From positions 1-15,508 of the forward strand of contig CAZOBJ010000076.1 of assembly GCA_964577825.1 (NCBI GenBank): a stretch of DNA of 15,508 nucleotides. Reading direction: 5' to 3'. Below, one piece after another: positions 6,616 through 13,197 of this stretch. The stretch comes from CAZOBJ01 sp964577825. Lineage in GTDB: Bacteria > Planctomycetota > SZUA-567 > JAFGNG01. Positions within the stretch are counted from its first letter, which is position 1, and every line of letters begins with the position of its first letter. Below the pieces are notes generated by a model. It was not told the origin of the DNA and did no database searches. It saw only the letters and a program-made list of their open reading frames with translations. The position numbers were made by a program, and so were the translations under genes.

Positions 6616-8915
6616 TATTCCTGTTCGCCCTGACGGCCCGCAGCCGTCTCGGTCGCCTCTGCCTCTGGGGCCTCAGCCGATGCGGCGGTCTCTGCTTCCT
6701 CGCCTTCATCGTCACTGGGGCCTTCAGCGCCCTCCCCTTCACCCTCGGGCTCTTCTTCCACTGTGCCAGAGCCCCCCTGCGCGCCGGCAGTTTCCTCGCC
6801 GGCCTGCTCAACCGCTTGGCGCCGGGCCTGCGCCTGGGCCGAGGCTTCGCAGTACACGAAGGATATGCTGAACGTGTAGACCGGCTCGTCGTGTGTCGTG
6901 TACTGAACGCCCTCTTGCGCGGCGGCGGTGGCCCGCTGATCGGCCCATCGAATCACCCGCCGCTGGAATTCAATCTGCGCCACCGGCAAGGGATTGGTCT
7001 CCGGCCGTTGGCGCCTAACCACGAGGTCGTGCACCCCCGGGACCTCCCCAAACTCCTGGCGCAAGCTCAAGACGTGCCGAAACTCCTCGGGCCTAACGAC
7101 CACGAACCCCTGGCCGCGCACTTGGGCGACCTCGACGCCCTCTTCCAAGGTCTCGAGCTTCTCGCGCCACTCTTGGCCCTTGCCCGGCTCCTCCCGGTTG
7201 AGCTGCGCCACCCGGGTCTGCACCTCCTGCGGAGAGTAGTAGCCGATCACCTCGCCGTCTTCATTGCGCTCCACGGACCATTTCAGCCGATGGACCATCA
7301 CGTCCATATCTTCCAGGAAGACATTGAGTCGGCGATCCGTGATTCGCCGGGCACGCTGCTCGCACTGGTCTCTGAGGAACTTCTTCGTGCGCACGTACTC
7401 CTTGTCCTCGAGGTCCTCCTCGGTCTCATTCTGCAACCGGGCGTACAATTCGGGCGGCATGCGCTCCGAGGCCATCATCTCCGCCCAGATTTGCTCCTTG
7501 AGGGCCTCGAATTCACCGGCTTCCTCAACCATCTGGTCGCGGCGGTCATTGATCTCCCTGAGTCTGGCGTAGGTCGCGCTCATGGCCTGGAGCGCCAGTC
7601 CCCGCCCCTCCGCGATATAGGCGAGTTCCCGGGATTCCTGCGTGATTTGCTCGGCCTCTCGCCTGGCCTTGTCCAGCTCTTGCTGCTGCTCGGACACCTT
7701 GCCGCCGGACCCGACCCACTCCTGCATGCGCTGGATGTCCGTGGTCCACCGCCCGGACCGATTCAAGGCTGCCACGAGGCTGACCACGGTGAGGATGGTC
7801 AACAGCACGGCTGCGGTGACTGCGTACGGGTATTTGCGCCACAGCAGTTGCTTGCGCTGAATCTCGGGCGGCAGCAGGTTGAACTCGATCGGCGCCGCAC
7901 CCACCCCCTGGAGAGCCAGTCCGGCCGCCGCACCCATGACCTGCCGCTGCCTGTTGAACGCCTCCGCGTCCACCCCCGAGGCAAAGTCCACGTTCTGGGC
8001 CGGCTGGATCCGGCGGGGGGGCACGCCGAGCGCGTCCGCAATATGCTTGTCGACCCCGGCAAGTAGAAACGTCCCGCCCGCGCAGACCAGGCCCTCGAGA
8101 CGCGTGCCCCGGTGCTGGCTCTTATAGAAGCCCATACTGCGCTGCACTTCGCCGGTCAGCGTGCGCAGCACGGGCGAGATCACCTGGAACACCCGGTCGG
8201 CCTGCTTGCTGCGGGCCATCTTGCGCTTCAGGCTCTCCGCGTCGGCGTAGGAGAGGTTGAACTTGCCCATCAGGGCCTTGCTGAGGTCCGCGCCGGCCAC
8301 CGCGATGCTGCGCAGCCAGAATTTGCCCTGGTCGAGCAGGATGAAGTCCGTGGCCCGCGCGCCCGAGTCGAGCAGCAACGTAACGCCTTCCTCGGGTGGT
8401 TGATCATAGCGCAGGAAGTTGACCAGGGCCACCGCGGTGCTCTGCACGCCCTGGACGTTGAGTCCCACCGTCTGCAGGAGCAAGAGCAGGTTCGCGACGA
8501 TGTCTCGCCGACAGCAGACCAGGCTGATGTCCACTTCCGCGGCCTGCGGATCGGAACGATGCACGTGGTACCCCCACAATACCTCCTCCAGGGGGTACGG
8601 GATCTGCTGGCGAGCCTCGTAGGCCACGATCTCGCCCAGCTTGCCCGATCGCATGGCCGGCATGGTGAAGTCGCGGTAGAATGTCGTGAAACCGGAAAGC
8701 CCCACGTACACCGGGTCGTGGCCGACGTCCTTTTCCTGGATCAGCCGCGTGAGGACCGCGACGACCTTCTGGTCGTACTGCGGGTCATCCGGGGGACTGT
8801 CCAGGGGGACGGAGGCGAAGTCGGTGATCTGCACGCGGCCCTTGTGACGATGCATCTTGACCAGCCGCACACCGCACTGGCCGATGTCCAAGCCCCAAGC
8901 TTCGTTTGCCGCCAT
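6615..8915 (-). CDS. pilM: PilM-like actin-fold ATPase fused to a PilN-like membrane/coiled-coil region
   Basis: The 766-residue protein begins at the ATG at 8915, with AGGGG (8922-8926) 6 bases upstream. Residues 1-340 show the PilM/FtsA-like actin fold: phosphate-1 loop WGLDIGQCGVRLVKM at about 7-21, the block YEARQQIPYPLEEVLWGYHV near 100, phosphate-2 loop LLLDSGARATDF around D183, the block IAVAGADLSKALM near 210, and CAGGTFLLAGVDKHIADALG near 285. Residues 345-350 read FNLLPP, like the PilN N-terminal motif, followed by a membrane segment at about 364-386 and a long helical, coiled-coil-prone region. The tail after about 705 is acidic and low in complexity. PilM is usually about 350 residues and cytoplasmic, with PilN separate, so this is a fusion that ties the ATPase fold to the inner membrane. 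It is the first gene of the leftward operon. The PilM assignment is firm and the PilN part is moderately so. Confidence 0.88.
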   Translation of the reverse strand: MAANEAWGLDIGQCGVRLVKMHRHKGRVQITDFASVPLDSPPDDPQYDQKVVAVLTRLIQEKDVGHDPVYVGLSGFTTFYRDFTMPAMRSGKLGEIVAYEARQQIPYPLEEVLWGYHVHRSDPQAAEVDISLVCCRRDIVANLLLLLQTVGLNVQGVQSTAVALVNFLRYDQPPEEGVTLLLDSGARATDFILLDQGKFWLRSIAVAGADLSKALMGKFNLSYADAESLKRKMARSKQADRVFQVISPVLRTLTGEVQRSMGFYKSQHRGTRLEGLVCAGGTFLLAGVDKHIADALGVPPRRIQPAQNVDFASGVDAEAFNRQRQVMGAAAGLALQGVGAAPIEFNLLPPEIQRKQLLWRKYPYAVTAAVLLTILTVVSLVAALNRSGRWTTDIQRMQEWVGSGGKVSEQQQELDKARREAEQITQESRELAYIAEGRGLALQAMSATYARLREINDRRDQMVEEAGEFEALKEQIWAEMMASERMPPELYARLQNETEEDLEDKEYVRTKKFLRDQCEQRARRITDRRLNVFLEDMDVMVHRLKWSVERNEDGEVIGYYSPQEVQTRVAQLNREEPGKGQEWREKLETLEEGVEVAQVRGQGFVVVRPEEFRHVLSLRQEFGEVPGVHDLVVRRQRPETNPLPVAQIEFQRRVIRWADQRATAAAQEGVQYTTHDEPVYTFSISFVYCEASAQAQARRQAVEQAGEETAGAQGGSGTVEEEPEGEGEGAEGPSDDEGEEAETAASAEAPEAEATETAAGRQGEQE

Positions 8916-9014
8916 CGTGCGCCCCTATATGCAGGGAGCCTGTGTTGCGCCTTTTCGCGGACGGCGCTCGAACCGCACCTCTACGAAAGGAGTCCACACC
9001 TCTCTATGGCATTT

Positions 9015-9032
9015 AGGGGACGTCACACCCCT
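9015..9032 (-). promoter_or_regulatory. Possible small stem-loop in the pilM leader
   Basis: AGGGG (9015-9019) and CCCCT (9028-9032) can pair over an 8-base loop about 100 bases upstream of the pilM start. The stem is short, and there is no T-run and no recognised riboswitch class. Confidence 0.2.
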
Positions 9033-9089
9033 CTGTTTGGCACACCGCCGTTCCCATTGACCCGCCGGCCAGCACTGGTCCTCCACCGC

Positions 9090-9113
9090 CCGGGGCCTTG
9101 GGTAGAGCCCCGG
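9090..9113 (-). promoter_or_regulatory. GC-rich stem-loop near the 5' end of the pilM leader
   Basis: CCGGGGC (9090-9096) and GCCCCGG (9107-9113) are perfectly complementary over a 10-base loop. If transcription starts near 9117 this hairpin would sit almost at the 5' end of the mRNA, where it could stabilise the transcript or act in attenuation. No T-run follows it. Confidence 0.3.
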
Positions 9114-9123
9114 CTCAACACAT

Positions 9124-9153
9124 AGACTATCCACAACTCCGCCTACGTGTCAA
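9124..9153 (-). promoter_or_regulatory. Sigma70-type promoter candidate for the pilus operon
   Basis: On the minus strand a consensus -35, TTGACA (9153-9148), is followed after 18 bases by TAGTCT (9129-9124) as -10. The -35 is perfect, while the -10 matches TATAAT at three of six positions. The inferred start is near 9117, giving a leader of about 200 nt before pilM. The sigma factor and spacing preferences of this organism are not known. Confidence 0.5.
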
Positions 9154-9182
9154 GGCCCTTTCATCGACCGGCGGCCGCGCGC

Positions 9183-9212
9183 ATTCTACGCAATCTTACC
9201 CCGTCCTTGCCA
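9183..9212 (-). promoter_or_regulatory. Weaker alternative leftward promoter
   Basis: TAGAAT (9188-9183, minus strand) matches the -10 consensus at five of six positions, with TGGCAA 18 bases upstream as a poor -35 and a six-base T-run just beyond it. It could be a second start for the pilus operon, upstream of the better -35 at 9148-9153. Confidence 0.22.
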
Positions 9213-9301
9213 GCAAAAAATACGCGGGTAGCGCGAATTCCGGCCATCGGTGAACTCTTTTCCCGTGGGGCCAGGACGGCCTCCATCTGACGATTTTCGG
9301 G

Positions 9302-9331
9302 ATGGCACAGCCGCCCGGGTCCTGATATGCT
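9302..9331 (+). promoter_or_regulatory. Extended -10 promoter candidate for the DUF3604-type gene
   Basis: TGA followed directly by TATGCT (9326-9331) forms an extended -10. ATGGCA (9302-9307) lies 18 bases upstream as a four-of-six -35. Transcription would begin near 9338, leaving a leader of about 35 bases. Confidence 0.38.
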
Positions 9332-9362
9332 TCCCGTCTCTCTAGGAAGCGATCCGCGATCG
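9329..9362 (+). promoter_or_regulatory. Inverted repeats in the short leader before the DUF3604-type gene
   Basis: GCTTCC (9329-9334) pairs with GGAAGC (9345-9350) across 10 bases, and CGATC (9350-9354) pairs with GATCG (9358-9362) across 3 bases, ending at the ribosome binding site GGAGGA (9362-9367). The first repeat overlaps the -10 candidate, so it may be an operator rather than an RNA structure. Both are short. Confidence 0.22.
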
Positions 9363-9372
9363 GAGGACCTCC

Positions 9373-11571
9373 ATGACTTGCTTCTCGAATCCGAAGCGCA
9401 TCCTGTCGCCGTCCAACTTCGCTGCGCATCCCAGCACCGACTGGGTGGACTGCGTGCTGTCCTTGCCCGCGCATCGGCGCACGCACGTATGGGTGCGCAC
9501 CCGCGCGCGCAAACCCGGCGTTGCCGTGAGCACGGCCCGGGGCATGACCCCGCTCACCCGCGCGCAGGCCGTGGACGGCAGGGCGCGGTACGTGGGCTTC
9601 GAGCCTACCGAGCTCATGAGCCGAGGCGACTGGTATCAGATCCGCATCTGGGGGCTGTCGGATCCGCCCGCGCCTGACGACCGCCTGATCCTGAGCACGG
9701 ACGGCCCCCTGTCCGTGCGCGCGCTGCGCCGCGCGGGCACGGTGGCGCAGCTGGAGCGCCATCTGTGGGGCATCACGCGCGCGGACGCGGGCACCACGGC
9801 GCTCGAGCCCTCGGTCATTCCCGTGGGCGCGGCGCACGACCTGCGTCTGCACTACCGGGCCACGGCCAAGCTACCCGCGGGCGCAGTGCTCCGGTTCGTG
9901 TTCAACGGCGGCGTGTTCCTGCCCAAGGAGCCGTACGAACTTGAGATCTTGCAGGGCAAGAGCCTCCTGCGCTTCCAGGGGCCGGAGCAGATAGGCCACG
10001 GCAAATCGGCGCTCGGCTTCCGGCTGCGGCGCGACCTGGCGCCCGGGCGCGAGGTCACGGTGGCCCTGCGTCACGACCGGGCCGTGGCCGCGCCGTGCAG
10101 GCTGGGGCCCGCGGTTGTGGGCTCCTGGTACGAGCCCCTGCCCGTGTTCGTGGCCGAGGTCTCCGTGGACGGCGGACGCAACTTCGTAAGCCCGCTGCCG
10201 GAGAACATGCACTCCGCCGAGTACGCGCCCGGAGAGGCCCGGACCGCCATGCTCTTCCTGCCCGGCAGGCGCCGCCGCGGCCAGGACCTGGTCCTGCGCG
10301 GCTACTACGCCGACCGGTTCGGCAACCCCACCCCGGCCCACGGCACGGTACCCGTGGGCGCACGGCTTCAGCTGTTGCGCGGAACCCGGCCCGTCCGGGA
10401 ATTGGGGCCGCTCTCCTCGTTTCGCACGGACCCCACGCACGTGCGCGTGCCCCTGCCCCGGCTGCGGCCGGGCATCTGGCGCGTCCAGCTCGTAGCGCCG
10501 AATGGTCGATCCGTGATTGCCCGCTCGAACCCGATGGAGATCCTGGCCGACAACGATGCCCGCGAGCTCTACTGGGCGGGCCTGCACGCCCACAGCGAGG
10601 ACAGCGACGCCATCGGCGAGCTCGCAGAGGTGTACCGCCGCGCGCGCGACGACCACGCCCTGGACGTGGCCGCATGCGCGGACCACACCGGGTACTTCAG
10701 CGAGAACACCTGGCGCCGCAAGCAGGAGACGAACGCCGCCTGGTCGCAGCCGGGCGCGTTCGTGGTCCTGCACGCGTACGAGTACAACATAGGCGGCACG
10801 TATCAGGGCCGGCGCACGCGCTTCGACATCAATCCCTACAGCGTACGCCCCCTGCCCCGAATCACCGGGCATACGCCGCTCGACAAGGCGCTGCCGATTC
10901 TCACCGGCCGGCGGGATACGGTCCTGGCCACCCACCACTTCGGCCCCATGGTCCTGGGCCTGACCGAAAACGCGCGGGCCAAGCGCAACATCCGGCTCTA
11001 CGAGGTGTGCAGCGTGCACGGAGGCGGCCTGTACGAGACGGGCCCCGGCGCCCAGGGGCTGCTGGCCGCGGGCATGCGGGTGGGCTTTCTTGGCGGCGGA
11101 GACTCGCACACCGGGTACTGCACGCTCGGGCCCCGGGTAGTCCCGCGCGCGCCCATTGCCGCGCATCACCTCTCCTCGCCCATCAACGCGCGCAACGGGG
11201 TCACCGCCGTGTGCGCGGACCGCTGCACCGCGCCGGCCGTGATCCGCGCCATGCGGGAACGGCGCACCTACGCCACCACCGGGCCGCGGATTCTTATCGA
11301 CCTCACGGTCAGCGGCGTGCGCATGGGCCAACGCGGGCGCGCGGACAAGGCGCGCGTCAACGCGCGCGTGCACGCCTGCGAGCCCATCAAGCGCATCGTG
11401 GTGATGCGTGACGGCGACGAGGTGCATGTCGTGCGGCCCCGCCGGCTGGACGCGCGTCTGCGATGGACCGACCCGCACGCCGAGCCGGGCGCCCATACCT
11501 ATTATATACGCGTGGAGCAGACCGACGGCGAGCTCGCTTGGTCGAGCCCGGCGTGGCTGCGCATTGGCTGA
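9373..11571 (+). CDS. DUF3604/PHP-like metal-dependent hydrolase
   Basis: The 732-residue protein starts at the ATG at 9373 with GGAGGA 5 bases upstream. No signal peptide or membrane segment is visible. The C-terminal half has the metal-ligand pattern of PHP-type phosphoesterase folds and of DUF3604 proteins: H405-x-H407 with D412 (GLHAHSEDSD), D437-H438 (ACADHTGYF), E470 (AYEYN), H521-H522 (LATHHFGP), H549 (EVCSVHGG) and D577-x-H579 (GGGDSHTG), then RRTYATTGPRI near 637. The N-terminal 390 residues look beta-rich, perhaps two sandwich domains, and the last 80 residues also look beta-sandwich-like. The substrate is unknown; DUF3604 relatives are common in planctomycetes and marine bacteria. 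A sulfatase gene follows 127 bases downstream with its own promoter candidate, so the two may or may not work together. Confidence 0.75.
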   Translation: MTCFSNPKRILSPSNFAAHPSTDWVDCVLSLPAHRRTHVWVRTRARKPGVAVSTARGMTPLTRAQAVDGRARYVGFEPTELMSRGDWYQIRIWGLSDPPAPDDRLILSTDGPLSVRALRRAGTVAQLERHLWGITRADAGTTALEPSVIPVGAAHDLRLHYRATAKLPAGAVLRFVFNGGVFLPKEPYELEILQGKSLLRFQGPEQIGHGKSALGFRLRRDLAPGREVTVALRHDRAVAAPCRLGPAVVGSWYEPLPVFVAEVSVDGGRNFVSPLPENMHSAEYAPGEARTAMLFLPGRRRRGQDLVLRGYYADRFGNPTPAHGTVPVGARLQLLRGTRPVRELGPLSSFRTDPTHVRVPLPRLRPGIWRVQLVAPNGRSVIARSNPMEILADNDARELYWAGLHAHSEDSDAIGELAEVYRRARDDHALDVAACADHTGYFSENTWRRKQETNAAWSQPGAFVVLHAYEYNIGGTYQGRRTRFDINPYSVRPLPRITGHTPLDKALPILTGRRDTVLATHHFGPMVLGLTENARAKRNIRLYEVCSVHGGGLYETGPGAQGLLAAGMRVGFLGGGDSHTGYCTLGPRVVPRAPIAAHHLSSPINARNGVTAVCADRCTAPAVIRAMRERRTYATTGPRILIDLTVSGVRMGQRGRADKARVNARVHACEPIKRIVVMRDGDEVHVVRPRRLDARLRWTDPHAEPGAHTYYIRVEQTDGELAWSSPAWLRIG

Positions 11572-11602
11572 GCGGCGCGGCGCCGAACAGACACTTCCCC
11601 CC

Positions 11603-11631
11603 TTGACGCGCGCGGGGCCCTGTGCCATGGT
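11603..11631 (+). promoter_or_regulatory. Sigma70-type promoter candidate for the sulfatase gene
   Basis: TTGACG (11603-11608), five of six for a -35, is followed after 17 bases by CATGGT (11626-11631), and a TGC directly before it gives an extended -10. The start would be near 11638, about 60 bases before the ATG. A 5-bp stem (CGGCG 11573-11577, CGCCG 11581-11585) just after the preceding stop has no T-run. Confidence 0.42.
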
Positions 11632-11698
11632 GCCTGCCTCCGGTCGGCATCCGTGTTGCTGACCGTTCGCGCCGTCTCGGACAAGGAGCCCAAGCCCA

Positions 11699-13141
11699 AT
11701 GCCTGTCGACCGGCCGAACATCGTGTGGATCATGGCAGACGACATCGGGTACGGCGACGTGGGCTGTTACGGGGCCACCAAGATCCAGACCCCGAACATG
11801 GACCGCCTCGCGTCCCAGGGCATGCGGTTCACCGACGCCCATGCATCCTCGGCCGTGTGCACGCCCAGCCGGTACGGGGTGGTCACGGGCCGCTACTCCT
11901 GGCGCACCCGCCTGGACTGGGGGGTGCTGTGGGGCCACTCGCGCCCGCTCATCGAGCCGGACCGGGCCACCGTCGGGACCGTGCTCCGGAAACAGGGCTA
12001 CGCCACGGCCGCGGTGGGCAAGTGGCACCTCGGCCTGGGGTGGGCGTTCAAGCCGGGCGCACGCGAGCTCTTCCCCGAGGACCTGGACACCTACAAGTGG
12101 AGCCGAGAGACGGGCGAACACATCGACTACACCAAGCCCTTCACCGGCGGCCCCACCGCGCTCGGCTTCGACTACTTCTTCGGCATCGCCGCGTCGCTGG
12201 ACATGCCGCCCTACTGCTTTCTGGAGAACGACCGCACCGTGGGCCTGCCCGACCGGGAAAAGGACCCGTACAACGCGCAGCAGCATACCGGGTTCATGAC
12301 CGAGGGCTGGCGCGACGAGGACGTGGACCTGACCCTTGCACGCAAGGCCTGCGAGTGGATGGCCCGGCAGGGCCGAGCCGAGCCCGAGCGGCCGTTCTTC
12401 CTGTACCTCACCCCGTCGGCGCCGCACCGGCCGTGCAAGCCGCCCGAGGGCTTCCGCGGCATCAGCCAGGCCGGACCGCGCGGCGACATGGTGGCCGTGG
12501 TCGACCACATGGTCGGCCAGGTGGACGACACGCTCCACGAGCTCGGCGTGGCCGACGACACTCTGATCGTGGCCACCAGCGACAACGGCGCGCGCCCCTA
12601 TGACGTGGACGGGAACACCTACGGCCACAAGGCCTGCGGCGACTGGCGAGGCGTCAAGGCCGACATCTGGGACGGCGGCCACCGCGAGCCGTTCATCGTC
12701 CGGTGGCCGGGCCGGACCCCTGCGGGCAGCACGTGCGAGCAGACGGTTTCGCTCACCGACCTCATGGCCACCGCCGTCGACATCCTGGGCGTCACGCTGC
12801 CCCCGGAGGCCGGGCCCGACAGCCTGAGCATCCTGCCCTACCTCCTCGGCGAGCGGCCCGACCGCCCGCTTCGCGAGACAACCATCCACCATTCCATGGA
12901 CGGGATGTTCGCGGTGCGCCGGGGCCCGTGGAAGTGCATCCTCGGCCTGGGCTCCGGGGGGTTCTCCCCGCCCCAGCGCGCGGAGCCCGAGCCCGGCGGC
13001 CCGGCGGGCCAGCTCTACCACATGGACAGCGACCCGCAGGAGACGACCAACCTGTGGCTTCAGCGGCCGGACATCGTGGAGGAGCTCTGCGCTTTCCTCG
13101 AACGCGCGCAGGCCGAAGGCCGCAGCGTGCCCAGGCCGTAA
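11699..13141 (+). CDS. Arylsulfatase A-like sulfatase (formylglycine-dependent), no signal peptide
   Basis: The 480-residue protein hydrolyses sulfate esters of an unknown substrate. The ATG at 11699 is the only start after an in-frame TGA at 11660-11662, and AAGGAG (11683-11688) lies 10 bases upstream. Family residues are present: D14-D15 (IVWIMADDIGYGD), the formylglycine site C54-T-P-S-R58 followed by G64-R65, K108 in VGKWHLG, H243 in SAPHRP, D295-N296 in ATSDNGA, and K320 before DIWDGGHREPFIVRWPG. The C-terminal block LGLGSGGFSPP and the ending QLYHMDSDPQETTNLW are typical of planctomycete arylsulfatases. The length is complete for the family. Most PVC sulfatases carry export signals, but this one begins eight residues before the first beta-strand and is probably cytoplasmic. 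It needs a formylglycine-generating enzyme or anSME, not present in the window. The gene ends 56 bases from the stop of the convergent gene. Confidence 0.93.
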   Translation: MPVDRPNIVWIMADDIGYGDVGCYGATKIQTPNMDRLASQGMRFTDAHASSAVCTPSRYGVVTGRYSWRTRLDWGVLWGHSRPLIEPDRATVGTVLRKQGYATAAVGKWHLGLGWAFKPGARELFPEDLDTYKWSRETGEHIDYTKPFTGGPTALGFDYFFGIAASLDMPPYCFLENDRTVGLPDREKDPYNAQQHTGFMTEGWRDEDVDLTLARKACEWMARQGRAEPERPFFLYLTPSAPHRPCKPPEGFRGISQAGPRGDMVAVVDHMVGQVDDTLHELGVADDTLIVATSDNGARPYDVDGNTYGHKACGDWRGVKADIWDGGHREPFIVRWPGRTPAGSTCEQTVSLTDLMATAVDILGVTLPPEAGPDSLSILPYLLGERPDRPLRETTIHHSMDGMFAVRRGPWKCILGLGSGGFSPPQRAEPEPGGPAGQLYHMDSDPQETTNLWLQRPDIVEELCAFLERAQAEGRSVPRP

Positions 13142-13197
13142 CCCCGCTGCCCGCCAGCCCTCGGTGACCCTTCACACACAGCCGTGCAGCTCGCTCC

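Larger units (their letters stand above)
8916..9372. other. Divergent intergenic region between the pilus operon and the DUF3604-type gene
   Basis: These 457 bases contain no convincing gene on either strand; the short open frames have no ribosome binding site or family resemblance. They hold the pilM leader (8916 to about 9117), leftward promoter candidates near 9124-9153 and 9183-9212, a six-base A-run at 9214-9220, a rightward promoter candidate at 9302-9331 and the ribosome binding site GGAGGA at 9362-9367. Both transcripts start within this region, so it could hold shared operators, but I saw no clear dyad operator. Confidence 0.7.

Noticed and set aside
6816..8066. A 416-codon open frame on the plus strand
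   Set aside because: It lies opposite pilM, which has clear PilM motifs. The plus-strand translation has a His/Leu/Arg/Pro bias and no recognisable family.
9214..9220. T-run on the minus strand as part of an intrinsic terminator
   Set aside because: No adjacent stable hairpin was found and no gene ends nearby, so it is more likely an A/T-rich element of the intergenic promoter region.
10095..11411. A 438-codon plus-strand frame overlapping the DUF3604-type gene
   Set aside because: Out-of-frame translation of very high GC sequence, Arg/Pro/Ala-rich, with no independent support.
9871..11745. A 624-codon open frame on the minus strand
   Set aside because: It is the shadow of the DUF3604-type gene, which has a good ribosome binding site and metal-binding motifs. 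The shadow has Arg/Ala/Gly/His bias only.
11387..13021. A 544-codon open frame on the minus strand
   Set aside because: It is antisense to an unambiguous sulfatase and has no domain or ribosome binding site support.
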